64,000 bases of DNA from Haloarcula pellucida. GTDB taxonomy: Archaea > Halobacteriota > Halobacteria > Halobacteriales > Haloarculaceae. The stretch lies in NCBI RefSeq assembly GCF_014647235.1, contig NZ_BMOU01000003.1, positions 1 through 64,000 on the forward strand. The letters are read 5' to 3'. The translations under genes and the position numbers were made by a program. Position 1 is the stretch's first letter; every line of letters begins with the position of its first letter. Below, one piece after another: positions 54,222 through 63,421 of the stretch. Below the pieces are notes generated by a model. It was given only the letters and a program-made list of their open reading frames with translations, was not told the DNA's origin and searched no databases.

Positions 54222-54241
54222 TTTTCAACTCTGTTGGAAAA
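54222..54241. promoter_or_regulatory. Operator-like palindrome 2
   Basis: TTTTCAAC-TCT-GTTGGAAAA, sharing the left half and 3-base spacer length with site 1, and abutting the TATA-like ATTTTTAT of the regulator. Position suggests autoregulation. Confidence 0.4.
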
Positions 54242-54293
54242 TTTTTATGCGGTGGGGGAAGCTATTTCACTCTGGACAAAATAGGAGTGAGAC

Positions 54294-55076
54294 ATGCCGA
54301 CGCAAGACAAGAAAACCATCAGCGCCGTCGAGACGACGTTGGATATCTTATCCGCTCTGGGCAAACTCGAGCCAGTGAGCCTCTCTGAACTTGCTACGCA
54401 GTTAGATATCCCCACGAGTACGGTCTTTATCCATCTCAACACGCTCGTCGAGCGAGACTACGTCGTCAAGGAATCGGGGGAGTATCGGCGGTCGTTCAGG
54501 TTTCTGGAGGTCGGCGGTAGCGTTCGCCACCAGTTGGACGTCGGCCGACTGCTCCGGAACAAGGTCGAGGAACTCAGCCGTAAAACCGGCGAAATTGCTG
54601 GGGCCGGGATCGAAGAGAACGGACAGAGGGTAATCCTCTATCGGAGTTCGGGTGAGAAGGCCGCTGGCGACGAAATTCCCATTGGCAACCACACCGAGAT
54701 GCATTGGACGTCACTCGGCAAAGTGATCCTTGCGAACCTACCACTGGAGCGGCGGACGGAGATCATCGAAGCACACGGGCTACCGAAAGGCACCGAGGAG
54801 ACACTGACGTCACGAAGTGATCTCGAAACAGCACTCGAACGGATTCGTGACCAAGGCTATGCGATAGACGACGAGGAGCACCTCAGAGGCGTCCGCGGCA
54901 TCGCAGTGCCAATATTCGACGAAGACGAGGAAGTCATGGTGTCGCTGGGTATCACTGGCCCCAGAGACCGATTTACCTCTAGGTACATGGCGAATTTGCT
55001 AGAAGTGCTTCGATATACGAAAAACGAGATCGAAGTCCGCAATCAGTACTACGAATACAGCACTATTGATGGATAG
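54294..55076 (+). CDS. IclR-family transcriptional regulator
   Basis: A 260-residue regulator. The N-terminal winged helix (about residues 8-70) contains AVETTLDILSALGKLEP and SLSELATQLDIPTSTVFIHL. The ligand-binding domain follows with TGEIAGAGIEENG, HWTSLGKVILANLP and RGVRGIAVPIFDEDEEV, all typical of IclR proteins that sense small carboxylic or sugar-derived metabolites. It is divergent from the MalK-like gene and is the obvious controller of the catabolic cluster. SD GGAGTGA at 54284-54290 supports ATG 54294. Confidence 0.9.
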   Translation: MPTQDKKTISAVETTLDILSALGKLEPVSLSELATQLDIPTSTVFIHLNTLVERDYVVKESGEYRRSFRFLEVGGSVRHQLDVGRLLRNKVEELSRKTGEIAGAGIEENGQRVILYRSSGEKAAGDEIPIGNHTEMHWTSLGKVILANLPLERRTEIIEAHGLPKGTEETLTSRSDLETALERIRDQGYAIDDEEHLRGVRGIAVPIFDEDEEVMVSLGITGPRDRFTSRYMANLLEVLRYTKNEIEVRNQYYEYSTIDG

Positions 55077-55732
55077 TTAGTTTCTTCTCTTCTATATCTC
55101 CGAGTATGGGTACAGAATTAGGCATACTTTAACTATATTCTCCATATCGTGAGATAGTGGCCCATTCTCGCTGGTACTTCGCTGAGTTTGGTTTCGGCGT
55201 GTCTGGGCTAAGCAGTTCCGGTCGAGCGGAGATACCGCGACCAACGAATCGGTAGCTTCGCAAACCGGCGTCTCCAAACACCCCGATAATAACTAGCGCT
55301 GATAGAGGACAAACGGGTCTAGAAAGCGTCTGAGCGGACCAAAGTGCTACTCTTCAGACACGGGTTGGTTGTTCAGTAGCCGGAGCAGGTGGCTCGTGGG
55401 TCCCGAAGTCGCGGTGGGTCTCTTCCATCCAGATGGAGACGACTGTACCGGACACGGACAGCAGAAGTGCAGTCCTGTAGAATGTGGCTTCGACGTTCAC
55501 GAACGCCATCCTGCAACCGCATCGACGAGTCCCTCCAGACAGGTCAACCTGATCCATCCGAGCAAAGTGCCGACTGAAAGACGGTTGCTGTCACTGTCAG
55601 ACGCCAGCGATCGATCGGCCGTGCACTGAATCCGCATCGAAAACACCGTCTAGTCGAAGCACAGACTCCTGTCTGCCGTACTGTCTGAAGCACTGACAAC
55701 TAAGTCATCTCCTCCCGTACGCCCTGTATTCG
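55077..55732. other. Gene-poor stretch between IclR and P-type ATPase genes
   Basis: About 650 bases. Besides the doubtful small frame at 55354-55509 on the minus strand, no gene or repeat was recognised. The 3' part should hold the ATPase promoter. Confidence 0.3.
55354..55509 (-). CDS. Doubtful small membrane protein
   Basis: A frame of about 51 residues from an internal ATG reads MAFVNVEATFYRTALLLSVS, then GTVVSIWMEETHRDF and a Pro/Glu-rich tail. One hydrophobic segment could span the membrane and G/C at third positions is moderate. No family is recognised and the opposite strand is open too, so it may be chance or a remnant. Confidence 0.3.
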   Translation of the reverse strand: MAFVNVEATFYRTALLLSVSGTVVSIWMEETHRDFGTHEPPAPATEQPTRV

Positions 55733-58468
55733 ATGGCAACCGCCACTTCGTCGGACACCGAAAGCTGGTATTCCCAGAGGCGCGGCCAGATATACGACAC
55801 ACTTGCGACTGACTCAGACGGGCTTTCGACCGAGGAAGCCACAAACCGCCTCTCTGAACACGGACCGAACCGCCTCCCGAAGGCGAAGCCGGTCACCGTC
55901 TGGCAAATCTTTCTCCGCCAGTTCAAGAACCCCCTCATCTACATCCTCGCCATTGCTGCAATCGTCTCGTTCGCCATCGGTGAGGGGACAGACGCCGGGT
56001 TCATCGCTGCGGTACTGGTGGTCAATGCGCTGGTCGGCGGGAGTCAGGAATGGCGTGCGGAACGCAGCAGCCAGGCACTACAGCAACTCATCCGAACCCG
56101 CGCGACGGTCATCCGAGACGGAGAGACGCGCGACGTCGACGGGGAGGCAGTCGTTCCGGGTGACGTCGTGCTTCTCGAATCGGGCTACCGCGTTCCTGCA
56201 GACGTTCGTCTGGTCTCGACACACGGTCTGGAGATCGACGAATCAGCACTCACTGGCGAATCAGCGCCCGTCCTGAAAGACGAAAACTGGGAAAGCGATG
56301 TCCGGACGCCGCTGGGAGACCGGCGGAACATGGCTCACGCGGGGACCGTGGTCAACCGCGGTCGGGGACGCGGGGTCGTCGTCGAGACCGGTACCGACAC
56401 AGTCGTCGGCCGGCTGGCCGAGGACGTCACGTCCGTCGAGGGTGGGAAGCCACCCCTCGTGACGCGCATGGAGCGGTTCACCCGCGTCGTCGGACTCGTC
56501 GTACTCGTCGCCGCGGCGGTCACCGCGCTCCTCGGGATTTTTATCCAGCAGTACGACGCCGTCGAGATGTTCCTGTTTGCCGTCGCTCTGGCGGTGTCAG
56601 CAATTCCGGAAGGACTCCCCGTCGGAATCACCGTCGCACTGGGCGTTGCGAGCCGGCGAATGGCCAAGGTTGGCGTCATCGTCCGACGTCTGGTGGCCGT
56701 CGAGGGACTCGGGAGCTGTACGATGATCGCCTCGGACAAGACCGGGACGCTGACGGCCAACGAGCTAACCGTCAAACAGGTTCAGCTCCCCGATGGAAGC
56801 ACGTTCGAGGTGACCGGCGAGGGGTACACGCCGGAAGGGAGTGTCCTCCAAGACGGACACCCCCCGGAGCCGGACAGCGCAGACGAGTTGTCTCGTCTCG
56901 GCCGAGCGTCTGTACTCTGCAACGAAGGACAGCTGTCCCGACGGGGAGAAGAGTGGACGTGGCGCGGTGATCCGACCGATATCGCCCTCCTCGCGTTCGG
57001 TCAGAAACTCGGATGGGCCCGCCAGTCGGCGCTCGGTGCGCATCCACAGACCGACGAGATTCCCTTCGAACCAGAGCAGCGGTACGCGGCGACGTTCCAC
57101 CGGACAGACGACGAGACGCAGGTGTTCGTGAAAGGGGCGCCCGAGCGTGTGCTGGAGATGTGTACGGCTGCAAGCGAAGGTGAGTTCTCACAGCAGGCAC
57201 TCCAGCAGCAGGCAAACGAGATGGCTCACGACGGGTATCGTGTGCTCGCTATCGCTGACGGATCGCTGGAGCCGGACACCGGGACCGGACACCCGCCACC
57301 CGTGCCGACAGAGCTGACGTTTTTGGGGTTTATCGGGTTGAGGGATCCGCTTCGATCCGGTGTCGCGGCGGCGATAGTGTCTGCACAACAGGCCGGCATC
57401 TCGGTCACGATGATTACCGGAGATCATCCGGAAACCGCACTCGCAATCGCCCGCGATATCGGGCTTGCCGAGTTCCCAGCGGAGGTTACGACCGGGGCTG
57501 AACTCGTCGATGCCTCGCGAGCACAACTCGAGGAGATTCTCGAAACGACTCGGGTGTTCGCGCGCGTCTCGCCGGAACAGAAGCTCAAAATCGTCGAAGC
57601 CGCCCGGAATATGGGACAGTATGTGGCTGTGACGGGCGACGGCGTCAACGACGCACCAGCGCTCCGGCAGGCGAATATCGGGATCGCCATGGGGAAGATG
57701 GGAACTGACGTGGCGCGCGACGCAGCAGACTTAGTGATCAGTGACGACAACTTTGCAACGATCGTCGCAGGCATCGAACAGGGCCGGATCGCGTTCGACA
57801 ACATCCGCAAGGTGATCTACTTACTCGTCTCTACCGGCGCTGGCGAAGTGGTACTCGTCCTGATGAGTCTCGGAGCCGGGCTCCCGCTCCCGTTGGTACC
57901 CGTCCAGATCCTCTGGCTGAACCTCGTCACGAACGGGGTTCAAGACGTTGCTCTGGCCTTCGAACCCAAGGAAGGCGACGTGTTGAATCGCCCTCCACGG
58001 TCGCCGGACGAGCGGATTTTCAATCGCATCATGGTAGAGCGGGTGCTCGTCGCCGCACTCGTAATTGGCGTGATTGGGTTCGGAGCGTTCGTCTGGTTAC
58101 TGGATCAGGGTCTCTCAGAGGCTGCCGCTCGCAACCACCTGCTACTGCTTATCGTCCTGTTCGAGATCGTCAATATCGGCAACGCTCGATCCGAGACGAC
58201 GTCCCTGTTCCGGCTGTCACCGCTCCAGAGCCCGATCTTACTTACCGGGACGATAGGAGCGTTCGTGATTCACTTGGGGGCGATGTACTTCCCACCCGCG
58301 CAGGCAGTCCTCGGAACGGCACCCGTCGGTCCGGAACAGTGGCTCGTTCTCGGTGCGACCGCCCTGACAATCGCAGTCGCCATCGAACTCCACAAACTGA
58401 GCTGGACGGCCCGGTATCCTCGTTCCGAGAGAGAGTCACCCTCGCAAACTCACGAGAAGGAGACGTAA
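55733..58468 (+). CDS. P-type cation-transporting ATPase (P2-type)
   Basis: A 911-residue membrane pump. The N-terminal cation-ATPase domain starts WYSQRRGQIYDTLATDSDG. The actuator has TGES (about residue 175), the fourth membrane helix has SAIPEGLPVGITVAL, the phosphorylation site is SDKTGTLTANE (Asp near 336) and the hinge is TGDGVNDAPAL (about 635). Ten membrane helices fit, with six after the catalytic core. The PEGLP in helix 4 is characteristic of P2 Ca2+/Mn2+ and Na+/K+ types. The ion is uncertain; Ca2+ export is the usual annotation. Confidence 0.9.
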   Translation: MATATSSDTESWYSQRRGQIYDTLATDSDGLSTEEATNRLSEHGPNRLPKAKPVTVWQIFLRQFKNPLIYILAIAAIVSFAIGEGTDAGFIAAVLVVNALVGGSQEWRAERSSQALQQLIRTRATVIRDGETRDVDGEAVVPGDVVLLESGYRVPADVRLVSTHGLEIDESALTGESAPVLKDENWESDVRTPLGDRRNMAHAGTVVNRGRGRGVVVETGTDTVVGRLAEDVTSVEGGKPPLVTRMERFTRVVGLVVLVAAAVTALLGIFIQQYDAVEMFLFAVALAVSAIPEGLPVGITVALGVASRRMAKVGVIVRRLVAVEGLGSCTMIASDKTGTLTANELTVKQVQLPDGSTFEVTGEGYTPEGSVLQDGHPPEPDSADELSRLGRASVLCNEGQLSRRGEEWTWRGDPTDIALLAFGQKLGWARQSALGAHPQTDEIPFEPEQRYAATFHRTDDETQVFVKGAPERVLEMCTAASEGEFSQQALQQQANEMAHDGYRVLAIADGSLEPDTGTGHPPPVPTELTFLGFIGLRDPLRSGVAAAIVSAQQAGISVTMITGDHPETALAIARDIGLAEFPAEVTTGAELVDASRAQLEEILETTRVFARVSPEQKLKIVEAARNMGQYVAVTGDGVNDAPALRQANIGIAMGKMGTDVARDAADLVISDDNFATIVAGIEQGRIAFDNIRKVIYLLVSTGAGEVVLVLMSLGAGLPLPLVPVQILWLNLVTNGVQDVALAFEPKEGDVLNRPPRSPDERIFNRIMVERVLVAALVIGVIGFGAFVWLLDQGLSEAAARNHLLLLIVLFEIVNIGNARSETTSLFRLSPLQSPILLTGTIGAFVIHLGAMYFPPAQAVLGTAPVGPEQWLVLGATALTIAVAIELHKLSWTARYPRSERESPSQTHEKET

Positions 58469-59864
58469 GGATCGGAGGCTGGCGGACAGGCAGTCGCGGC
58501 CCTCACCCGAACGTGGTGTTCGGGAACGGGCGACCGTCGAACCACTCGTTCGGCGACGCTCCCGGGAACGACGGTCGTTTGAAACGGAGATGTGAGCCCC
58601 GTTTTCGGGTAAGACCGTCCTAACAGAACCCTCCGACACCGCCGCACGGTCTCGGTCGTGCGATGGCCGCCGATCCCACCGATTGCGCTGTTACCCAGCC
58701 CTCATAGACGCCGTCAGCCAGTGTACTGCGCGCGTTGCGACCAGTATAGGCAACCTATTCAGGTGTCCGTGGGAGAACTGTATTCTGTGAATTCGACGAA
58801 ACGAGTAGCGGTTTCGGCTGTATCACCGCGAATCCACAGCAGAACGAAATACCGCACCGGGAGCCGTTTCCGCAACGACCGCTCTCACCGCCCACAGCGA
58901 ACGACGACAGAAACACGGCCGAGACTGCCGTCTCTCGTCGGCGGCGGGACGGCGATAAACGGACGTAAAATCGAGAACGTGCAGGATTAAATAACATAAG
59001 TACGGCTGTGAGTTCGCGGGCTCTCCGTCGCAATTCGGGACACGGATCGGTCGGGTTGTCGGGATTCGTCCGTATCGCAGGCCACACCTTCGAGTGGTGA
59101 TGGGGAGCGAGACGGAGAAAGCAGAGCGTTTAGATGAAAATTGATTGTCAGTATCGGTTGCAGGTCCACGTGACCGGAAAGCACAACTGAATCGGAGATC
59201 GGAGACGTGCGATAGCAGTCGGACGCGGTCCGACGATACCGTTTCACGACTAGGTTGTGGCTGACCGTGCGAGTTTGGTAGTAGTCCGTGTCGTCACAGG
59301 CGTCGGTCGCCGGTCAGTAGTCGCGGCTGTTCGCGAGGAATCGTCCAGCACTTCGGTACTGGATACGTACGTGGTCGCGGTTCGAGTCGTCGAGCCACGT
59401 ATCGGCGTGGCCCCCGTTCTGCCCACATCCCGTCCGGAATCGGTCCCACGAACCCCCGCAGGTCCGGCGCCGGTCACGAGAGCCGGTGTTTCGACACGTC
59501 GGCCGTCGCTTGCCGACGTGTCGAGCGCCAGCGTTCGAAGGCCCATCGTCGCCGAGACGACTGCCGTCGGGGCTGCCACAAGGAGGCAGGCCCGTCGTGA
59601 ATTCGGCGGTCCCGAACCAGTCGTGGGGACGAACGGACTCGTATCACGTCCCTCCGATGTGGAATCGGCAGACATACGCACCGACTAAGCATCTCCGAAA
59701 CGTCGCTCCCGGGAACCGACAGCGTTCCTACCGCCGGGGCGACACACGACCGTACACGCTCTATACCGTGCAGAGAGCGTAAGCGGTCGATAGTTTCGAT
59801 TGTTTTGGTCAGTTTAGACAGTTCGACACGGGCAGAAGGTGCGCCCAGCGGCCGTCTTCGATGG
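58469..59864. other. Long gene-poor stretch of about 1.4 kb
   Basis: No gene is convincingly supported. A pair of overlapping frames at 59250-59688 on opposite strands is open only because stop codons are rare in GC-rich DNA; third-position G/C is near the background. The segment has no recognised repeat or RNA. Confidence 0.35.
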
Positions 59865-60755
59865 TCAGCTGTAGTGGTCCAGCACCGGGAAACGACTTCG
59901 GAGCAGGGTCTGGAGGTGGTCGGCCTCCTCGAAGGTCGTCAGCCGTGCGTCCGGCAGTCGGTCACAGAGTCGACGAGTGCCCGCTACTGGGACGTTCGTA
60001 TCCCGTACACCGTGCCAGAATCTGACGGGGCCGTCGAGTGTCTCGACCAACTCGACCCACGGTCGATCGACGAGGTGAAACTCGTGGGCGGCCCCGCGTC
60101 GATGCTCGCTGAACGCTTCGACGAAGTCGCGTTGGACGACCGTTGCGACGTCGTCGGGGACGGCGTCGGTGGCATCCTCGGCCGTGTACTGGTCGACCAC
60201 GAACGACGGGTCGAGCCGCGCTGCCAGACGGGCCTGTACCCCGAAAAGCATCGAGAGCGCAGTCGGGAAGTGGGCTGCGAGTGCGGACAGGGTACGCTGG
60301 ACCAAAGGCACCTCCGTCCGGAGCGCCGGCGGTGCCGGACCAGCGATGACGTCTGTTTCGAGAATCCGGTCTTCGAGCGTCGACGCTGCGGCGAGCGCGT
60401 GTGGACCGCCGCCGGAGAAGCCGACGACGCCCGCCGTAGAGACGCCGGCGTCGTCGAGGACTGCACCCACGAACGACCCAGTGTCGGACAGCGTACGCGT
60501 CGGCCACGTCGAGGACCGGCCGAACCCGGGCCGGTCGGGAGCGAGAAGCCGTACCCCCGCCCGCTGTGCCTCGTCGTGAAAGAGCGAGCCGAGGAGTCGG
60601 GACCCCGGCGTACCGTGCAAGAAGACGACTGGGACCCCGTCGCTCGCCCCGTACTCCGCGTACGCGAGCGTTCGGTCGCCGGTGATAGTCGTAGTCCGCG
60701 TGCGTGTGTCGTCCGTGTCCGGACGCCGAACCGGTGCCAAAGCGCGCTCTGTCAT
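59865..60755 (-). CDS. Alpha/beta hydrolase
   Basis: A 296-residue serine hydrolase. The oxyanion segment VVFLHGTPGSRLL is followed by APDRPGFGRSS, the nucleophile elbow GFSGGGPHAL (Ser), the acid in WHGVRDTNVPV (Asp) and the catalytic His in EEADHLQTLL. The fold and spacing are those of proline iminopeptidase/haloperoxidase-like hydrolases. No signal peptide is seen. ATG 60755 is used; an earlier in-frame ATG at 60791 would overlap the divergent promoter. The substrate is unknown. Confidence 0.85.
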   Translation of the reverse strand: MTERALAPVRRPDTDDTRTRTTTITGDRTLAYAEYGASDGVPVVFLHGTPGSRLLGSLFHDEAQRAGVRLLAPDRPGFGRSSTWPTRTLSDTGSFVGAVLDDAGVSTAGVVGFSGGGPHALAAASTLEDRILETDVIAGPAPPALRTEVPLVQRTLSALAAHFPTALSMLFGVQARLAARLDPSFVVDQYTAEDATDAVPDDVATVVQRDFVEAFSEHRRGAAHEFHLVDRPWVELVETLDGPVRFWHGVRDTNVPVAGTRRLCDRLPDARLTTFEEADHLQTLLRSRFPVLDHYS

Positions 60756-60805
60756 CGTCGCCCGATACGGGTTCGGACAGTGAGTATTCATTGCCGGATC
60801 AGTCC

Positions 60806-60816
60806 GGTTTTATTTA
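60806..60816 (+). promoter_or_regulatory. TATA-like box for the HTH_10 gene
   Basis: TTTTATTTAT ends about 24 bases before ATG 60840, consistent with a leaderless transcript. Confidence 0.5.
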
Positions 60817-60839
60817 TGATGCCGTGCGAGTCGGGTCGT

Positions 60840-61478
60840 ATGAAGCGGACGAGGTTCAGAGTTCGCTACCCCCCGGACCTGACACACCCGATGCACGACC
60901 GACTGATGACTGACACCGACATCTCTCGCGCGGAGCTGTTGATGTGGGGTCCGACGGCGGAAGTCACGACGCTTTGCTGGTACGACGGGACCGAAGCGGA
61001 AGTACAAACGGTGTTAGACGCCATCGACGCTGTCACGACGACGCTCGTCGGCGACGGAGACGGGACCTACGCGTTCGTCGAGCAGCGAGAGTTCGAGTTC
61101 CCCGACCCGGTGATGACCGTCGTCGCCGACGCCGGCGTCGTCTTTTTGCCGCCTGTCGTGTTCGAAGCGTCCGGTGCCGTCGAGTTCGAGGCCGTCGGAG
61201 ATCCGGGTGCGTTGAGTGCCTTCTACGATGACCTCCGTGCGCTGGGAGACGTGACGATAGAGCGGGTGCGTGAGTTCCACCGGATGCGCTCGAACGCGCG
61301 ACTCACGACGCGGCAGCGAACGGCACTGGAGACCGCTCTCAGCGTCGGCTACTACGAGGTCCCGCGGACGGGGACCGTTCAGGACGTCGCGGAGGAACTC
61401 GGCTGTGCACACAGCACCGCCGGTGAACTCCTCCGGAGAGCGGAGGCGGCCGTCGTGGCGCCGTACGCACGACGGTGA
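60840..61478 (+). CDS. HTH_10 (bacterio-opsin activator type) transcriptional regulator
   Basis: A 212-residue regulator with a variable N-terminal sensor-like half (LLMWGPTAEVTTLCWYDG, VTIERVREFHRMRS) and a C-terminal HTH_10 domain: RLTTRQRTALETALSVGYYE, VPRTGTVQDVAEELGCAHST and LLRRAEAAVV. This is the usual organisation of the large haloarchaeal Bat-like family, whose members control diverse responses. ATG 60840 is preferred because the TATA-like box lies at the leaderless distance. It is divergent from the alpha/beta hydrolase gene, which may be its target (inference). Confidence 0.88.
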   Translation: MKRTRFRVRYPPDLTHPMHDRLMTDTDISRAELLMWGPTAEVTTLCWYDGTEAEVQTVLDAIDAVTTTLVGDGDGTYAFVEQREFEFPDPVMTVVADAGVVFLPPVVFEASGAVEFEAVGDPGALSAFYDDLRALGDVTIERVREFHRMRSNARLTTRQRTALETALSVGYYEVPRTGTVQDVAEELGCAHSTAGELLRRAEAAVVAPYARR

Positions 61479-61582
61479 GGGCCCACGGTATATCGCCGTA
61501 CGCAGGGGCAGAGCCACGTCGAGGCGCTACGAACGACCGGGTCGTACGACGGGCGAGCCGAGCGGAACCGGGGAGTGAGGCG

Positions 61583-61720
61583 TCAGCGGGCGTCGTCGAC
61601 GCGATGGGACGGCTCGTGCCACGCGTCGAAGTCTGACTGTCGCTCGAACTGGTCGAGAGACAGGTCGCCCTCGTCTTTCGTCGCACGGATCGCTCGCTGC
61701 ATGGCGAAGTAATCGACCAT
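61583..61720 (-). CDS. Small hypothetical protein, 45 residues
   Basis: A short frame from ATG 61720 reads MVDYFAMQRAIRATKDEGDL and SLDQFERQSDFDAWHEPSHR before a TGA at 61583. The amino acid composition and amphipathic helical pattern look like a real small protein rather than noise. No domain is recognised. It is convergent with the HTH_10 gene, 104 bases from its stop. Confidence 0.45.
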   Translation of the reverse strand: MVDYFAMQRAIRATKDEGDLSLDQFERQSDFDAWHEPSHRVDDAR

Positions 61721-61954
61721 ACCGTACGTACCGACAGGGAGGCACCTCACTATGCAGTAGTTAACCGTGGGGGTACCGCCCCAGACCGGATTAACGAGAT
61801 GTAAACTAGACCGACGAAACGCGGCGGAGACGACCAGCGCGAGTCGACGACGTAGCGGAGAACAGCCGTCGAATCCGTGGTGTTTCGGACTCGGAGCACT
61901 GCGAACTGACGTCCGGGAGGTCGCAGGGCGGTGCCGACGAGCAGAGTCGGGTGC
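61721..61954. other. Intergenic stretch before the MITE-like element
   Basis: Nothing recognisable. Together with the element at 61955-62040 and the following 101 bases it separates the small gene from the 3' end of the lipoprotein gene. Confidence 0.3.
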
Positions 61955-62040
61955 CTATAGTAGCCATTGAAAATCAATGCACACCCGACCGCATGACGGC
62001 GGTGCGGTCGGTGTGTGAATCGTTTCAATTGTTACTATAG
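61955..62040. mobile_element. 86-bp MITE-like hairpin element
   Basis: The ends CTATAGTAGCCATTGAAA (61955-61972) and TTTCAATTGTTACTATAG (62023-62040) are inverted repeats matching at 15 of 18 positions. The interior holds a second strong inverted repeat, CACACCCGACCGCA and TGCGGTCGGTGTGTG around TGACGGCG. The structure is that of a tiny non-autonomous element or of a conserved intergenic hairpin. No target-site duplication was clear. Confidence 0.6.
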
Positions 62041-62141
62041 TAGCGGCGCTCGTACGGGCGCTCGTAGACGACGGGCGAGAACGAGCCGTGACAGTACGTC
62101 GAGTGGGTGACAGCCCAGCGTCCGAATCGGGAGTCCCGGCG

Positions 62142-63074
62142 TTAGCTCGCTGCCTGGTTGACCGGCGATGCGTCCGTTTCGTTCAGCGTGACCTGAACGG
62201 AGTCACCGTCTTTCAGGACGTACGTGTTCGGGTCGACCTCCTCGCCGTCGACAGTGACGGTAAAGGACGTCTCGCTCCCGTTCCGCTGATAGACCGTCCC
62301 GTTGTAGGTCATCGAGTCACCGGAGACCTCCATGCCGGGGAACGTCGAGATGGCGTAGGCGGCCGTGAGGTTCAGCGAGTGACCGTGCCAGCGGGCGGCG
62401 TCCTCGTCGCCGTGGAAGTGGAAGGCCTCGGACGACATGACGTACCGCTCCTGCGTGAAGTCGACCGGTTCGCCGTCGACCGTCATGTTCAGTCGGCCGT
62501 GCGGGTGCGGGTGCGACTGTTCGACGAGTCGTCCGGGGACCTCCTGGTCGTGGTCGTCGACGCGGACGACGATTTCGTGAGCGGGGTTCATGTCCTCAAG
62601 TTCGTACTCGCTGGGGTCCTCGATCTCCGTGCCGGCGACCTGATACGTGATGGTCGTGTTCGTATCGCTCTCGTTGTACGTCTCGCCGTCGATCGTCAGC
62701 GAGTCCGGCTCGGCCGTGACGTTTGCCGCTTCGAGCGCTTCGGCGAGCGTCAGCGGTTCCTCGGCTTCCCAGGTGTGTTCGTCGGTCTCGTTGAACGAGA
62801 ACTTCGCACCCGGTTCGGTGTCGAGGTGCTTTTCCTGTCCTTCGACGACGACGAGCATCCGTCCCGAGAGTTCGGACGCGGCGTCCTCGCTCGTCGTGTT
62901 CGTCTCCGTCTGCGCTTCGGTCGTCGCTTCGCTCGCCGTCGCTTCTTCGGTCGTTGCATCCGTCTCCGTCGGCGCCTCACCGTCGGAGCCACCGAGTGCG
63001 GAACACCCGGCCAGCAGCACCAGCAGCGCGGCGAGCACCGCCGTAATCTGTGAACGCGAAAGTTTGAGCGTCAT
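62142..63074 (-). CDS. Secreted His-rich lipoprotein
   Basis: A 310-residue lipoprotein: a short basic start, hydrophobic core ITAVLAALLVLLAGC with the lipobox Cys, then a Thr/Glu linker (about residues 31-68). The mature part has NxS/T sites throughout (possible N-glycosylation) and His clusters HPHPHG and EAFHFHGDEDAARWHGH, suggesting binding of a transition metal. The C-terminal part reads YVLKDGDSVQVTLNET, a ubiquitin-like or SLBB-like end. Function is unknown; metal acquisition or sensing is a reasonable guess. No operon partner. Confidence 0.8.
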   Translation of the reverse strand: MTLKLSRSQITAVLAALLVLLAGCSALGGSDGEAPTETDATTEEATASEATTEAQTETNTTSEDAASELSGRMLVVVEGQEKHLDTEPGAKFSFNETDEHTWEAEEPLTLAEALEAANVTAEPDSLTIDGETYNESDTNTTITYQVAGTEIEDPSEYELEDMNPAHEIVVRVDDHDQEVPGRLVEQSHPHPHGRLNMTVDGEPVDFTQERYVMSSEAFHFHGDEDAARWHGHSLNLTAAYAISTFPGMEVSGDSMTYNGTVYQRNGSETSFTVTVDGEEVDPNTYVLKDGDSVQVTLNETDASPVNQAAS

Positions 63075-63421
63075 GCGACCCCAGTTCGGTCCGTCGACGC
63101 CCTTATTACTCGGGCGGTAAATCCCACATAAACGTCAATGAGAATACTGTAGCAGTACGGTAACATCGAGAGCCACCGACTCCGGTAACCGCGCGTCCTC
63201 GGGGTGACATCACCCGAAAACGACGTGCCGGGGCGAGTAATAGAGCCTTACCGACGGCGATAGCCCGCGGTGACACGGAGGGCAGGTCACACGGTGAGAC
63301 CACGCCAGCGAGGCCGTCTGTGGGGCGTAGAGGAAGCGAGCGGACACGCAGCGCTGTCGTGTCAGTCGGCGCTAAGCATTAGCACTCAGTTAGTAATTGT
63401 CCGTGTGGCCAACCGGCGTGT
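63075..63421. promoter_or_regulatory. Divergent intergenic region before the MoxR gene
   Basis: About 347 bases between divergent genes. It should contain both promoters; ACTCAGTTAGTAATTG just before the MoxR start is the only AT-rich patch near it. No gene seen. Confidence 0.3.

Larger units (their letters stand above)
53752..54293. promoter_or_regulatory. Divergent control region of the catabolic cluster and IclR gene
   Basis: On the minus strand ATTTATTA (about 53783-53792) is a TATA-like box for the MalK-like gene. For the regulator, ATTTTTAT (54241-54248) is the box and GGAGTGA (54284-54290) a Shine-Dalgarno before ATG 54294. Two similar imperfect palindromes lie at 54007-54025 and 54222-54241, the second directly upstream of the regulator's box. 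Confidence 0.5.

Noticed and set aside
59250-59688. Overlapping frames of 143 codons on both strands
   Set aside because: Third-position G/C is near background and neither product has a recognisable domain or signal.
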